Source of the DNA: Gammaproteobacteria bacterium
GTDB lineage: Bacteria; Pseudomonadota; Gammaproteobacteria; Poriferisulfidales; Poriferisulfidaceae
NCBI GenBank assembly: GCA_026713705.1
Contig: JAPONY010000059.1
Coordinates: 1 to 55,669, forward strand
Direction: 5' to 3'
Length of the DNA: 55,669 nt
The notes beneath the pieces were generated by a model. The model saw only the letters and a list, made by a program, of their open reading frames with translations. It was not told where the DNA came from and searched no databases. Numbering within the stretch: the first letter of the stretch is position 1; the number at the start of each line of letters is the position of its first letter. The position numbers and the translations under genes were made by a program. Below, piece by piece: positions 1-8,637 of the stretch.

Positions 1-1128
1 GACGGTTCAGGATTTCGAGGGAAGATTCCAAGTTCATCACGGCCTCTACTGGTATATGAAAACATTACCAGATATTATGCGATAGCCCCCGTCCTCCTGT
101 CAATCCCGAAAAACCCCACAAATTTGTCGTGCACCCTGGGTAATCGTGCCATTTGACAGAAAGCACATCATGTCTGTTTTCGATGATGATGATGATGATG
201 CAGAAGAGTTTTTGAAAAAATCTTTCCCCATCATCTATCGTGTAGCCCCACCTGTGTTGACAGGTTGGCAGAAATTCTTTGATTCAAAATTTGAAGAGGC
301 CTTCGGAGAAAATGAGAGGGAAGAATTACAGTATGCGAGAAAAATATTCGACCGCCTTCAAAAAGAAATCACTCCTCGAGGCATCATCGCTTTCATCAAT
401 GAAATGGTTTCTCTCCGCTTAGCTGTGGAGGAAGAAATTTTGCTGCGGTATATAGCAGTTTTTGTGCTTGCTAAAAAACAAATACTGGCAGAACCTGTGA
501 GTCAGATCTTAAATCGTGAATACCTTGCAGGAGTAGAGCCAATTTTTGCAGATGATGAGAATCTATCGGACAATATTGCTGCGCTGGCATATCACGTACC
601 ACTAACTTCAGCGAGCCAAGTCACACTCACACGGGAAATTCAGAATTCATTAAGGAGCGCTAACGGGGTGAGGCTCAAAGAGCTATCTCTTCACCAGCAT
701 TTTATTAATATCCTTGAAGAAGTAATCGCTCAAGATGATTTCGAAATCAACAATGCAGTTGCTGCCATTAATGCACTTGAAGATTATGACCCCGATGTCA
801 TTCCCTCGGAACGAATTACTGGCATTTGGGATGAACTCTGCGCAAAGGAGACCGGAGGTTCTCTTTCAGGCCAGAAATTCACGAGGACTCATGGACTGTT
901 ACTAGCAAAAAGTTCAAGTGAAAGGTGCCTCAGCTTGACTAAGTACCTAGTGAAAGAAATCAGGCAGGCGGAAAAATTCAGCGGCTCTATGTATTATCAC
1001 GCTCTTTCCAGTCTAGACGAATGCGTGCAGGAGAATCATCTAGATATTGATTTGTTGTCTTTGATTTCGCCACTTAAAAAAGCTCCAGAAATTTTTCAGG
1101 ACTATGTCAAAGCTGCACAAAATGAGTA

Positions 1129-1136
1129 TAAGAAAT
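1129..1136. repeat. Left copy of the 8-bp target duplication
   Basis: TAAGAAAT abuts the left end of the IS element and is repeated at 2467-2474 next to its right end. Removing the element and one copy gives a continuous frame across the junction (...NEYKK then YKLEC...). This is strong internal support for these boundaries. A CTAG-only duplication is the alternative, but it leaves the frames one base out of register. Confidence 0.75.
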
Positions 1137-1156
1137 CACTAGTGTCCCAACGTTAA
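1137..1156. repeat. Left terminal inverted repeat of the IS
   Basis: CACTAGTGTCCCAACGTTAA reads inward from the left end. It matches the reverse complement of 2446-2465 with one mismatch (CAACG against CAACA). The repeat supplies the stop codons of both the interrupted host gene (1154-1156) and the transposase (1153-1155, minus strand). Confidence 0.85.
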
Positions 1157-2305
1157 TCGAGTAAATTCAACTGTTTACATGCCTCGTGCGGGCGCTCCAG
1201 GATATTCTCTTGCCTAAGTAGTTGATATAAATTTGCTTTCTCGAATATCGTCAAGCTCAAGATCTGTAGCATTGTGTACAGGCTGGCCTCGATTCGCCAA
1301 CGCTCCCGGAGTACCGCGATCAGTACGTATACGGTTATCGCGATCCAGATCTGCGTCTTCACCGCATTGGCCGAGGTCCCGTAAAACGCCTTGATTCTCA
1401 GGTGCTGTTTGATCCACTTGAAAAACAATTCGACCGGCCAGCGCTGGCGATACAGTTCCGCTATAGTCAAAGCGGGCAGGTTGAAATTGTTGGTCAGGAA
1501 GACCAAGGTCTTGTTCCTTTCCCGATCCCGATAGCGGACTCTTCGGATCTGGTCGGGGTAGTCTTTGGCGCTGCGGGTTCCGGTCAACCGGGCCACCTGG
1601 TCGCAGATGAGTCCGGTGGAGCGGTCCACCGGCCTGGAAGACTGGCGTTGCAATCGGGTTGTTGGATTTGGCGCGCAGGATGAAGAAGGCCCCCGCTCGG
1701 TCCAGTTCGCGAAGGCGAGAGAAATCCAGATAGGCGCGGTCCATGATATAGACCGCCCCGGCCTCGGGGCACAACAGGTCGAGAATGTTGACATCGTGCC
1801 GTTTCCCTTTGGAGATATGGACAAAGGCTGGGATTTTCCTCTGGATATCGAGCAAGGCATGCAGTTTGACGGCGGACTTCGTCTGCCGGAAGTGCGCCCA
1901 GCGATACAGATTCAGGCTGAGGTCGATGATCGAGGAATCCAAGGCATAGATGGACGAGAGAGTCTGCAGACCCGGGGCCTCGCGGACCCGCAGCCTCTGC
2001 GCCGTCTGGATCAGGCGCTGACCAAAGTCCTCGTAAATCCGCCAGTCGCGGACCCGGTTGGCATTGGCTAACGTGTTCCGGGAAACACCATGGCCGATCC
2101 CCAGATGGGGAAGTTTGTTCGCCTGCGCCCTCAGGCAGGTCTCGATGTCGCGCAAACTTTCGCGCTCTGTGAGTTGAGCGAAAGCCATACACCGGAATTG
2201 CTCGGAACACCGGAATGTCTTGACTTTGTACTCACCGTCATAACGCCTCACGCAACGCCGGAACGTATGCCAGGGCAACTGTTCCATGAGTTGTGAAAAA
2301 ACCAT
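1153..2305 (-). pseudogene. IS4 family transposase, frameshifted
   Basis: Translation starts at 2305 with MVFSQLMEQLPWHTF, the usual start of DUF4372-type IS4 transposases. It contains the first DDE aspartate in YALDSS and the second in YIMDRAYLDF. Near 1660 the frame is lost: one surplus A in an AACAAC run diverts the reading. The adjacent frame then continues with RPVDRSTGL, LTNNFNLPALTIAELY and the YRQRWPVELFFKWIKQHL signature carrying the catalytic glutamate. Joined, the two parts give about 384 residues, normal for the family. The enzyme is either inactive or the extra base is a sequencing error. Programmed frameshifting is less likely because this group normally has one uninterrupted frame. 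Confidence 0.85.
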
Positions 2306-2445
2306 TTGCCCCGTATACCTAGTCGGCCCTCCTCCATGTGAAAGGGAACTTGTACTATGTCAGGGCCCCATTTCCTCAAGCCTCTGACACCTCAGAAATG
2401 AAGCATAGAGATTGAAGATCAATAAGTTACAATTGCTTTATCTGC

Positions 2446-2465
2446 TTAATGTTGGGACACTAGTG
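2446..2465. repeat. Right terminal inverted repeat of the IS
   Basis: This is the inverted counterpart of 1137-1156, identical at 19 of 20 positions. It ends in the palindrome CACTAGTG, followed by one T and then the target duplication. Confidence 0.85.
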
Positions 2466-2466
2466 T

Positions 2467-2474
2467 TAAGAAAT
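2467..2474. repeat. Right copy of the 8-bp target duplication
   Basis: TAAGAAAT is identical to 1129-1136. It encodes part of a KKY triplet in the host gene frame. Confidence 0.75.
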
Positions 2475-2767
2475 ATAAACTTGAATGCGATGGATCAGAA
2501 CTTCAAAACTATATTAATGAAAAAATCCCAAATGACTTGATCGGGTTATCTGTATTATCCGTCGTTACTGAGGATTATGACTTTGACTCAGTCCTTACGC
2601 GTCTTGAAGAGGAAATAGCATCTGACTCCTTAAATGCTAAAAATGTTGGTCCATTCTATGAACTTTACCGAGCACTCGCAACGTCAAAACCCATAAAAAA
2701 CAATGGGAGCTCGTTCAGTCGCAGAACTTCTATCCCAAGTAGAGGGAGATTCAGATGTGCAATTTGA
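2475..2767 (+). pseudogene. KAP-like gene, middle fragment after the IS
   Basis: Starting right after the target duplication, the frame encodes YKLECDGSELQNYINEKI and continues through LSVLSVVTEDYDFDSVLTRL and FYELYRALATSKPIK. It is the direct in-frame continuation of the fragment that stops at 1136. After an A6 run (2695-2700) it drifts into an arginine- and serine-rich out-of-frame tail and stops at 2767. Dropping one A from the run leads straight into the next frame (KPIKTMGARSVAELL). A TTG at 2537 could be mistaken for a start but has no separate significance. Confidence 0.6.
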
Positions 2768-3788
2768 TTTGCTAGTCATGCGCTTGGCCATCGGGGCTGA
2801 TTTCCCAAACATTGGAAGAGTTGATGAAGTTATTTTAAGTAAAACAGATACAGACACAGTCCTCCGTGTTGCAGAAAGAATAGAGTATTACAAATCTCTC
2901 GGCCCTCTTTTGATCAATTACCCAGACTGGCCGCAACCTATCCTGAAAGCTGTCATAACAGAATTGATATTACATTTACGCGATGGCGCTAGATTGAGCA
3001 TTGTTCCAGTGCTAGAGCGCTACACTCGTCTCCAATCCTCTCTTGAGATTGAACCAGAAGCTTTTATAAACTGTCTTAACGGATGGGAGGGATATGCCCA
3101 AGAAGAAATTACTGTAGAAAATTTCTCAAACCACATAACTGATCATGAGCTAATTGAACACGCCGCACAAGTAGAGTGCGGTCTTTCGCATCATCTTATT
3201 GAAACGGCCTCAGAATGGTTGACCTCTTTAAGCATTAAAGAGTGGCAAAGTGCCCTTCGGAACGACTCTTCGTTCATATATAAAGTGACCTGCCATTTAC
3301 TTGCCGCAGACAAATTGAAGCCGATTCCTGATAATGTCATAACGGTTTATCGAGAGTTATTAATCGAAGTCGCTATGGGAGGATTTGAAATGAGTGAAAG
3401 TGCTAGTTGGAGTATTTTTTACGAAAAGATACATAAAGGGAAATTAAAGGCAGCCGCAAAAAACATCAGGGACCTTTTTATCTCTGAAATCTCAATTACT
3501 CCTGACAGGTTTTTATCTCTCTCCGACTTATTGATAAATCATGCATCATTGGATCAAAGGAATGGAGAAGTAGCAAGAAGAATTCTCGAGCCCGTCGTTG
3601 GAAATGAAGACTGTATGGCATGTATCGTTAATAACAGTCAAATATTCATTCCAATTATCAACGGTGCGGAAGACGATGCCGAGGGTTTTAAAGACGCTGT
3701 TAGACAAAAATTAGAGATGTCACAAGATGACGACAAATTGATTCGTTTTGCTAAAGAAATCGGAATTAGTGCCGATGATTCGGAATGA
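2703..3788 (+). pseudogene. KAP-like gene, 3' fragment
   Basis: A 361-residue frame begins at an ATG inside what was probably the middle of the same gene (SVAELLSQVEGDSDVQFDL onward). It is alpha-helical in appearance, has no membrane segment or catalytic motif I recognise, and ends in an acidic tail (EIGISADDSE). The base composition matches the upstream fragments. With the IS removed and the A6 run corrected, the fragments from 146 to 3788 would form one protein of about 770 residues plus a missing N-terminus. It could still be translated as a separate protein, but there is no evidence for that. Confidence 0.5.
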
Positions 3789-3977
3789 CCCAGGATAAGA
3801 GATTACTTCGTTTCCACTATAAAAAGCATTAAACACTATATCTAGGACTTAAAGCAACAAATCTACACCATATATGCCTCTATGATATAATTCAAATATG
3901 GCCGTTGGCTCATAAGTCACATAAACTCTCCAGATGTATAAGTTTGACACTCAAGGATTCAGTAAATAGCTATATCA

Positions 3978-4943
3978 ATGCTACAGGTAAATGCCGTGGA
4001 TCATTGGGAACACACCAAGCGAGGGCACGGGCAGTACTACACATCTGGCAACCCGTTTGCACACCGTGCGTTTCGACGCTGGGCCAGATTCGCCAACTTA
4101 CCTTCAAAAACTATTCTAGAACCCTTTGCCGGCGCGAACAGCTTGATATGGCGGCTACAAGGCATGGGGCTATGTAACAAGTTTTCATCTTTCGACATAG
4201 AGCCTGCTTGCGCAGAGGTTAAAAAACGGAACACGCTAAAAAGTTTTCCTTTAGGGTACGACGTATGCATTACGAATCCCCCATGGCTCGCGAAAAACAG
4301 CGCCTCCGTCCGCGGCTTGCCATTCCCCGATTGCCCACACGATGATGTCTACAAGCTAGCCCTCGAAAAATGCCTAGCACATTGTTCTTGGATTGCCGCA
4401 CTCGTGCCAGAATCTTTTATAAGGGCACAACTCTTTCAAGATCGCTTACAAACATTCGTGTCTTTGACCACCCAAATGTTTGAAGACACAGGACACCCAG
4501 TTGGGTTGGCATTATTTGGGCCAACTTCAGTCGAAGATATTCACATCTGGTCAGGGCACAGAAAAGTTGGGATTCTATCCAAACTACAAAAACTTCGCCC
4601 GCATCCAATTCCAGATGGACCCCTTGTCCGTTTCAATGATCCTGACGGCAATGTTGGATTAATTGCCTTAGATAATACGCAAACAGCCTCCATACGTTTT
4701 TGCGACATTGATGAGTTGGCAGACTATAACGTGAAAAAGACAGGGCGGCATATAACCAAGTTACTAGTTGATGAAAAAATCCAGATTAATTATTGGAATC
4801 AGATTCTCACAGAATTTCGAGAAGCAACCCATGATGTCCTAATGACTTGTTATAAGGGCATTCGAAAAGATGGCCGATATCGGCGTAGATGTGATTGGGA
4901 TCTAGCGCGAGGAATCGTTCATCATGCCAAAACCTCCTCCTGA
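3978..4943 (+). CDS. DNA adenine-type methyltransferase of a restriction-modification pair
   Basis: This 321-residue class I SAM-dependent methyltransferase has a GQYYTS motif X-like segment (residues 18-23), a SAM-binding ILEPFAGANSL (46-56) and the catalytic NPPW (100-103). The order X, I, IV is that of N6-adenine methyltransferases of the gamma or related groups. It probably protects host DNA from the endonuclease encoded immediately downstream, whose start lies 20 bp inside this gene. An in-frame stop at 3963 leaves 3978 as the first possible ATG; no good ribosome-binding site precedes it. TATAAT at 3886-3891 and TTGACA at 3944-3949 are possible promoter elements. The island is AT-rich, suggesting horizontal acquisition. 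Confidence 0.8.
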   Translation: MLQVNAVDHWEHTKRGHGQYYTSGNPFAHRAFRRWARFANLPSKTILEPFAGANSLIWRLQGMGLCNKFSSFDIEPACAEVKKRNTLKSFPLGYDVCITNPPWLAKNSASVRGLPFPDCPHDDVYKLALEKCLAHCSWIAALVPESFIRAQLFQDRLQTFVSLTTQMFEDTGHPVGLALFGPTSVEDIHIWSGHRKVGILSKLQKLRPHPIPDGPLVRFNDPDGNVGLIALDNTQTASIRFCDIDELADYNVKKTGRHITKLLVDEKIQINYWNQILTEFREATHDVLMTCYKGIRKDGRYRRRCDWDLARGIVHHAKTSS

Positions 4944-5580
4944 TTATGATGCGGAAGAACTGCGCGCCTGGCGTAGAAATGTCCAGGAGGTAGAAAATCG
5001 TCTCAAGAAATCAGAAAAAAACCTACTCAAAAGAATAGAGCTTTTTGCCTTGCGGTTTGAATATGGAGCAAAAGTTATATCTGAGAAAATTCGAGAAGAC
5101 CCTATGTTTGCTGCACATTTTGCAAAGGAACCTAGGCGAACTGGATTGCATGAAAAAATGGCAGCTGAATGGCTACAAAACTTAGAGCAGGTTAACGAAT
5201 TTGAAGTTTTGAAAAAATCGGGAAAAGATGCACTATACATAACAAGTGATGGGGAAATTAGAAAAGGCATGAAAAATCCTCCTTCAAAATCTCTAGATTT
5301 CCGATGGAGAACCGGTAATACGACTATCTATGCATCACATAAATACACCCGGGAAAGTGGTGGCAATCAAGACAGTCAATATAAAGAAATGGAAAAATTA
5401 CTTCGGCAATTTCAAAGTAGTAGCGAGGAGGCCTGCGTGCTGCTCGTGATTGTCGATGGCCCATATTACAAGGATAAAAAAATGGCTGATTTGAGGAATA
5501 ATACGCGATCACATCCGCCTCAGAGTTACGTGACCCATATTGAAGGAGTCCCGGATATTTTGAACGACTATGTAGAGTAG
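4924..5580 (+). CDS. Probable type II restriction endonuclease
   Basis: This 218-residue cytosolic protein follows a DNA methyltransferase with a 20-bp overlap, which implies translational coupling; AGGA lies about 10 bases before its ATG. The N-terminal third is charged and helical (residues 10-60). A candidate nuclease core is SKSLDFRW (aspartate 125), then IYASHKYT (lysine 140) and a GGNQDSQ segment (147-152). This spacing suits a divergent PD-(D/E)XK fold, but the usual acidic residue two positions before the lysine is a serine. The assignment rests mainly on context plus this partial motif. The recognition sequence cannot be inferred. Confidence 0.6.
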   Translation: MPKPPPDYDAEELRAWRRNVQEVENRLKKSEKNLLKRIELFALRFEYGAKVISEKIREDPMFAAHFAKEPRRTGLHEKMAAEWLQNLEQVNEFEVLKKSGKDALYITSDGEIRKGMKNPPSKSLDFRWRTGNTTIYASHKYTRESGGNQDSQYKEMEKLLRQFQSSSEEACVLLVIVDGPYYKDKKMADLRNNTRSHPPQSYVTHIEGVPDILNDYVE

Positions 5581-5635
5581 GAAAAAATCTTCTCTCCTGG
5601 TTTTTAGTTAGCACAGCAAGCACAAAGTGCTCAAA

Positions 5636-6562
5636 TTACTTGATCGGGATTCGCTCGACTTCGTATTCGCCATAGAATTCCTGGCCGAGCAACGATAGCA
5701 CTCCGTTCTTTCCGAACAAATGCAAGGCGCCGACGGCAATGAACACGTTGCCCTCGCGAAACGCCGCGCCCATGTAGTGCGTCATCACAACGCTTCGAAT
5801 ATCAATGGCATGCTTTACATAAATCTCATGATGCTTCCGTTTGCTCGGGTCCTTATCGGTGAAGCTCGTCGACAGGTCCATCATGGCCTGCAGATCTTCC
5901 CGCCCGTAGGCCAGAACGATCTCTTCCATGGTATTGCGCATCTCCGGAAAGGCCCGCAACTTGTCTTGCAGCAATGAAACCTGCGAATCCATCGGCATCG
6001 CATAGAACGCAGCCAGCAACTCTTCCGGGCTCTCGATTTGATACAACTCTTTGTCCTGCAGCACCGCCAGATCCAGAAGCTTCTGATCCACAATCGGCCC
6101 TTGGTGCTCTGACTTAATAGCGAGACTGTGGATCGCGGCCCACGGTTTCACGCGGCGTGCAAACTCCTCATCGACATAATTACCCTTGAGGATCGTATAT
6201 ACCTTCTGCGCCAGTTTCTCGCCGGCGACCTCCGCAAGCGTCTGCTTGCCCGGCAACATCATGCGTCCGCGAATATTCTGAAGCCCGTGATAGGGGTTCC
6301 ATAATTCACTCCCGGGAAACGCCTCAATGGCATAGGCCGATGCGTTCGTAAATACATCCATTACCCGTTTCGGAATCCGTGTGACACGCTCATCATTGCT
6401 GTGGATCGTGCCAAGAATATGCCCGACGATCTCTCCGTCCTTGCTGACCTGCCAGAAGACCCCTTCCGAAAACGGAGCCGGCCTTTGGGAGACGTAGAGT
6501 GACCCGGCCAACAGGACGAGCAGTAGCGCGATGAGTGCAACCGGTGTGAGACGTTCAGGCAT
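5636..6562 (-). CDS. TraB/GumN family protein
   Basis: The 308-residue protein begins with a hydrophobic segment (ALIALLLVLLAGSLYV, about residues 9-24) that may be a signal peptide or membrane anchor. The mature part opens with FWQVSKDGEIVGHILGTIHS, whose GTIHSND is the hallmark of the TraB/GumN family. A second conserved region, FIAVGALHLFGKNGVLSLL, lies near the C-terminus and carries the paired GALH motif. Family members are putative metal-dependent peptidase-like proteins of uncertain role, often exported. It stands alone, convergent with the restriction gene on its left and in the same direction as dinB upstream. Confidence 0.8.
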   Translation of the reverse strand: MPERLTPVALIALLLVLLAGSLYVSQRPAPFSEGVFWQVSKDGEIVGHILGTIHSNDERVTRIPKRVMDVFTNASAYAIEAFPGSELWNPYHGLQNIRGRMMLPGKQTLAEVAGEKLAQKVYTILKGNYVDEEFARRVKPWAAIHSLAIKSEHQGPIVDQKLLDLAVLQDKELYQIESPEELLAAFYAMPMDSQVSLLQDKLRAFPEMRNTMEEIVLAYGREDLQAMMDLSTSFTDKDPSKRKHHEIYVKHAIDIRSVVMTHYMGAAFREGNVFIAVGALHLFGKNGVLSLLGQEFYGEYEVERIPIK

Positions 6563-6743
6563 CTTATCGGTAAAGAAAATCGTCAGAAAATACTGGCCGC
6601 AAGTCTATCACAGGGAGGAGAATAAATTCGAAATGGTGGAAGGAGGTGGGAGGAGGAATTCGATCCCAAGCGGGTAGTCCGAAGAGAAAGCATGCCTTTT
6701 GAGAAGGCCCGGAATCTTCTCCCGGCTGACGCCGTTACGCCTG

Positions 6744-7835
6744 CTACAGCAGGCTGCGCTGCACCGACCCTTCCTCATCGGAATGCGGGACTAGGTTCGA
6801 AACCGTTACCCCAAGCAGACGCACTGCACGGCCCGGCGCAGCAGCCCGGCGCAGTAAGTCAGGCAGGATATCCGCCATCTGCCGGTATGAGATCAACGGC
6901 CGGTCGAACGAATGGCTCCGGGTGACTTGCGTGAAGTCGCTGAACTTGACCTTTACCGTGACCGTCTTCCCAGTCAAACGCTTCTCCTGTAGGTCCAGCG
7001 CCACCTCTCGCGCACGCAACTTGAGCGCTTTCAGCATTACCTCCATATCCCGGAGATCCGTCACAAACGTCGTCTCCGAGCCCAGTGATTTACGGGGACG
7101 GCCCGGCTCCACTTCGCGCAGATCCATTCCGCGTGCCGCCTGATAGTAGTATTCGGCGTGTTTTCCGAACAGGGGCTGGAGCCGCTCTGAAGGCCACTGC
7201 CGAAGGTCGGCGCCAGTTTCGATTCCGAGTTTCTTCATCCGCGCCGTCGTGACCGGGCCGATCCCGAAGAATTTCCGGATCGGGAGGCGTGCCACCAGTT
7301 TCGGACCCTCCTCCGGGCGCACCACGGTCAAACCGTCCGGTTTGTTCATGTCCGATGCGATCTTGGCGAGAAACTTGTTGTATGAAACACCAGCCGAGCC
7401 GGTCAGCTGGGTCCGCTCCAGAATACGGCGTTTGATGTCGCGCGCGATGTCGGTGGCAATGCCACCGAACAGGCGGCAGCCTGTTACGTCCAAGTACGCC
7501 TCATCCAGAGACAAGGGTTCAACCTTGGGGGTGTAGTGATGAAAGATTTCCTGGATTTCCGCCGACACGGCGCGGTACAGATCGAACCGTGGACGGATGA
7601 AGATCACTTCCGGACATCGCTTCCTTGCGGTCCGGCTGGCCATTGCCGAATGGATGCCAAACTTCCGGGCCTCGTAGTTGCAGGTCGCCACCGTCCCCCG
7701 CCGCTCCGGATCGCCGCCGACGACCAGGGGGCGCCCTCGCAGCGAAGGGTCTTCGCGCATCTCAACCGCTGCATAGAACGCATCCATGTCGATGTGGATG
7801 ATGCGGCGGGCGTAGGGATCGTCAACGGACACCAT
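6744..7835 (-). CDS. dinB: DNA polymerase IV (Y family)
   Basis: This 363-residue translesion polymerase matches DinB along its length. RIIHIDMDAFYAAVE supplies the first metal-binding aspartate (residue 16) and steric-gate region. PLSLDEAYLDVT supplies the second acidic pair. Helix-hairpin-helix (FFGIGPVTTARMKKLGI) and little-finger (KTVTVKVKFSDFTQVTRS) regions follow. The extreme C-terminus QRSLL resembles a short sliding-clamp-binding peptide. Start ATG at 7835 precedes the conserved block by 11 residues. The gene lies 20 bp downstream of an unknown gene on the same strand; no LexA box was identified. Confidence 0.95.
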   Translation of the reverse strand: MVSVDDPYARRIIHIDMDAFYAAVEMREDPSLRGRPLVVGGDPERRGTVATCNYEARKFGIHSAMASRTARKRCPEVIFIRPRFDLYRAVSAEIQEIFHHYTPKVEPLSLDEAYLDVTGCRLFGGIATDIARDIKRRILERTQLTGSAGVSYNKFLAKIASDMNKPDGLTVVRPEEGPKLVARLPIRKFFGIGPVTTARMKKLGIETGADLRQWPSERLQPLFGKHAEYYYQAARGMDLREVEPGRPRKSLGSETTFVTDLRDMEVMLKALKLRAREVALDLQEKRLTGKTVTVKVKFSDFTQVTRSHSFDRPLISYRQMADILPDLLRRAAAPGRAVRLLGVTVSNLVPHSDEEGSVQRSLL

Positions 7836-7855
7836 AATCCTACACCGATTGCAAT

Positions 7856-8554
7856 TCAGTGGGAGGAAAACCGGGCGCGTACCGCCTCCCGGTCAAACCA
7901 CCAGGCCGGCGTGATTGCATCGAGGATACGCGCCATCCGTTCCAGAAGCACATCCACATCGTCCAAATCGTACATCTGTATCCAGATTCCGATCGCCTCT
8001 TCGTCGGTAATGCCGCGGTGGCGCTCGGCCACTTCCGCGACCTGCTGCCGGGCCAAAAAGATCAGGCGGTCGCGCTCCGCGCCGACGGCCCGCTTCTCCA
8101 TCAGGAAATAAGCCAGCATCGCAGCCACGGCGGCACCATCGGATTGCGGCGGCGTCTCTTCCACTAAGTGGCGGAGCATCTGCCAAGTCAGTTCCGGGTC
8201 TACCGGGCAGGACAATGCGAGCCAAATGCCGTGCCCCAGAGCCGGCATGGCTTCTGGTTGTTCACTCAGGTACATGACCTGACAGGCCGAGGCCACTTCT
8301 TCGTAGCATGCCGCCCGCATGCCGGCGTCCAGCACCTCCCGGGCCATCTCGAAGGCCATTGCCGGCTCATCCAGATCAAGCAGGATCTGAGAGAGTTCCA
8401 GTTGAGCGTCGAGACGTTCTGAATCTTTGAGATCCGGACGACCCAATTCCTGCTCCAACGTCAGCCGGCGCTGCTGTTGCGCCGATTGCCCTACAGCCTC
8501 CCCTCCATCAATCAACCGGTCCTGCAACCGGCGGGTCTGTCCGAATTCGCTCAT
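7856..8554 (-). CDS. Conserved hypothetical, helical repeat-like protein
   Basis: I do not recognise this 232-residue protein. It lacks a signal peptide and membrane segments. Residues 40-130 read as paired helices (LDAQLELSQILLDLDEPAMAFEMAREVL), reminiscent of a TPR or HEAT-like fold. The C-terminal third is rich in acidic and hydrophobic residues (AIGIWIQMYDLDDVDVLLERM) and ends with a tryptophan pair (TPAWWFDREAV). It is cytosolic by appearance and lies 20 bp upstream of dinB, so the two are probably cotranscribed. The terminator of the oxygenase gene lies just upstream of its start. Confidence 0.7.
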   Translation of the reverse strand: MSEFGQTRRLQDRLIDGGEAVGQSAQQQRRLTLEQELGRPDLKDSERLDAQLELSQILLDLDEPAMAFEMAREVLDAGMRAACYEEVASACQVMYLSEQPEAMPALGHGIWLALSCPVDPELTWQMLRHLVEETPPQSDGAAVAAMLAYFLMEKRAVGAERDRLIFLARQQVAEVAERHRGITDEEAIGIWIQMYDLDDVDVLLERMARILDAITPAWWFDREAVRARFSSH

Positions 8555-8581
8555 GCCTGTATTGTACGGAGGGCCCGCCCC

Positions 8582-8612
8582 AAAAAAGAAGCGCCCCCTC
8601 GAAAGGGGGCGC
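8582..8612 (-). terminator. Rho-independent terminator of the AlkB-like gene
   Basis: On the minus strand, an 8-bp GC stem (AGCGCCCCCT / AGGGGGCGCT around a TTCG-containing loop, 8591-8612) is followed by TTCTTTTTT (8582-8590). It lies 25 bases past the oxygenase stop codon and separates that gene from the next minus-strand gene. Confidence 0.9.
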
Positions 8613-8637
8613 TCTTGTGCAGTTGAGGTTTCAGGGC

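Larger units (their letters stand above)
146..1156 (+). pseudogene. KAP-type P-loop NTPase-like gene, 5' fragment interrupted by an IS
   Basis: The frame opens at a GTG and gives 336 residues, but it is already open from base 86. The motif VIVPFDRKHI, followed by a LKKSFPIIYRVAPP stretch, resembles the segment after the Walker B strand in KAP-family P-loop NTPases. The Walker A and B parts are not visible upstream, because a TAG at 83-85 closes the frame. The genuine gene frame ends at 1136; the last 20 bases and the TAA belong to the left inverted repeat of the inserted element. Removing that element joins this frame exactly to the one at 2475. The DNA is much more AT-rich than the core genes. 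The family call is tentative. What is clear is that this is part of a broken larger gene. Confidence 0.5.
1137..2466 (-). mobile_element. IS4-type insertion sequence, about 1.33 kb
   Basis: The element is bounded by near-perfect 20-bp inverted repeats and an 8-bp direct duplication (TAAGAAAT). It carries one transposase reading frame on the minus strand, disrupted by a single-base frameshift. The transposase has the N-terminal region typical of DUF4372-containing IS4 transposases and a DDE catalytic core. About 140 bases (2306-2445) between the transposase start and the right repeat hold no gene. The insertion splits a KAP-like gene. One extra base at 2466 is assigned to the element to make the duplications align. 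Confidence 0.85.

Noticed and set aside
1-85. Possible end of another gene (DFEGRFQVHHGLYWYMK, stop at 83-85)
   Set aside because: Only 27 residues are visible at the window edge and no family match can be supported.
1402-2296. Several plus-strand frames within the IS
   Set aside because: They are antisense to the transposase and have no transposase-like or other recognisable sequence.
1139-2463. CTAG as the IS target duplication
   Set aside because: CTAG lies inside the symmetric CACTAGTG ends. Using it leaves the host gene out of frame, whereas TAAGAAAT restores it.
6744-6770. Hairpin after dinB as a terminator
   Set aside because: The stem overlaps the stop codon and is not followed by a T-run on the coding strand.
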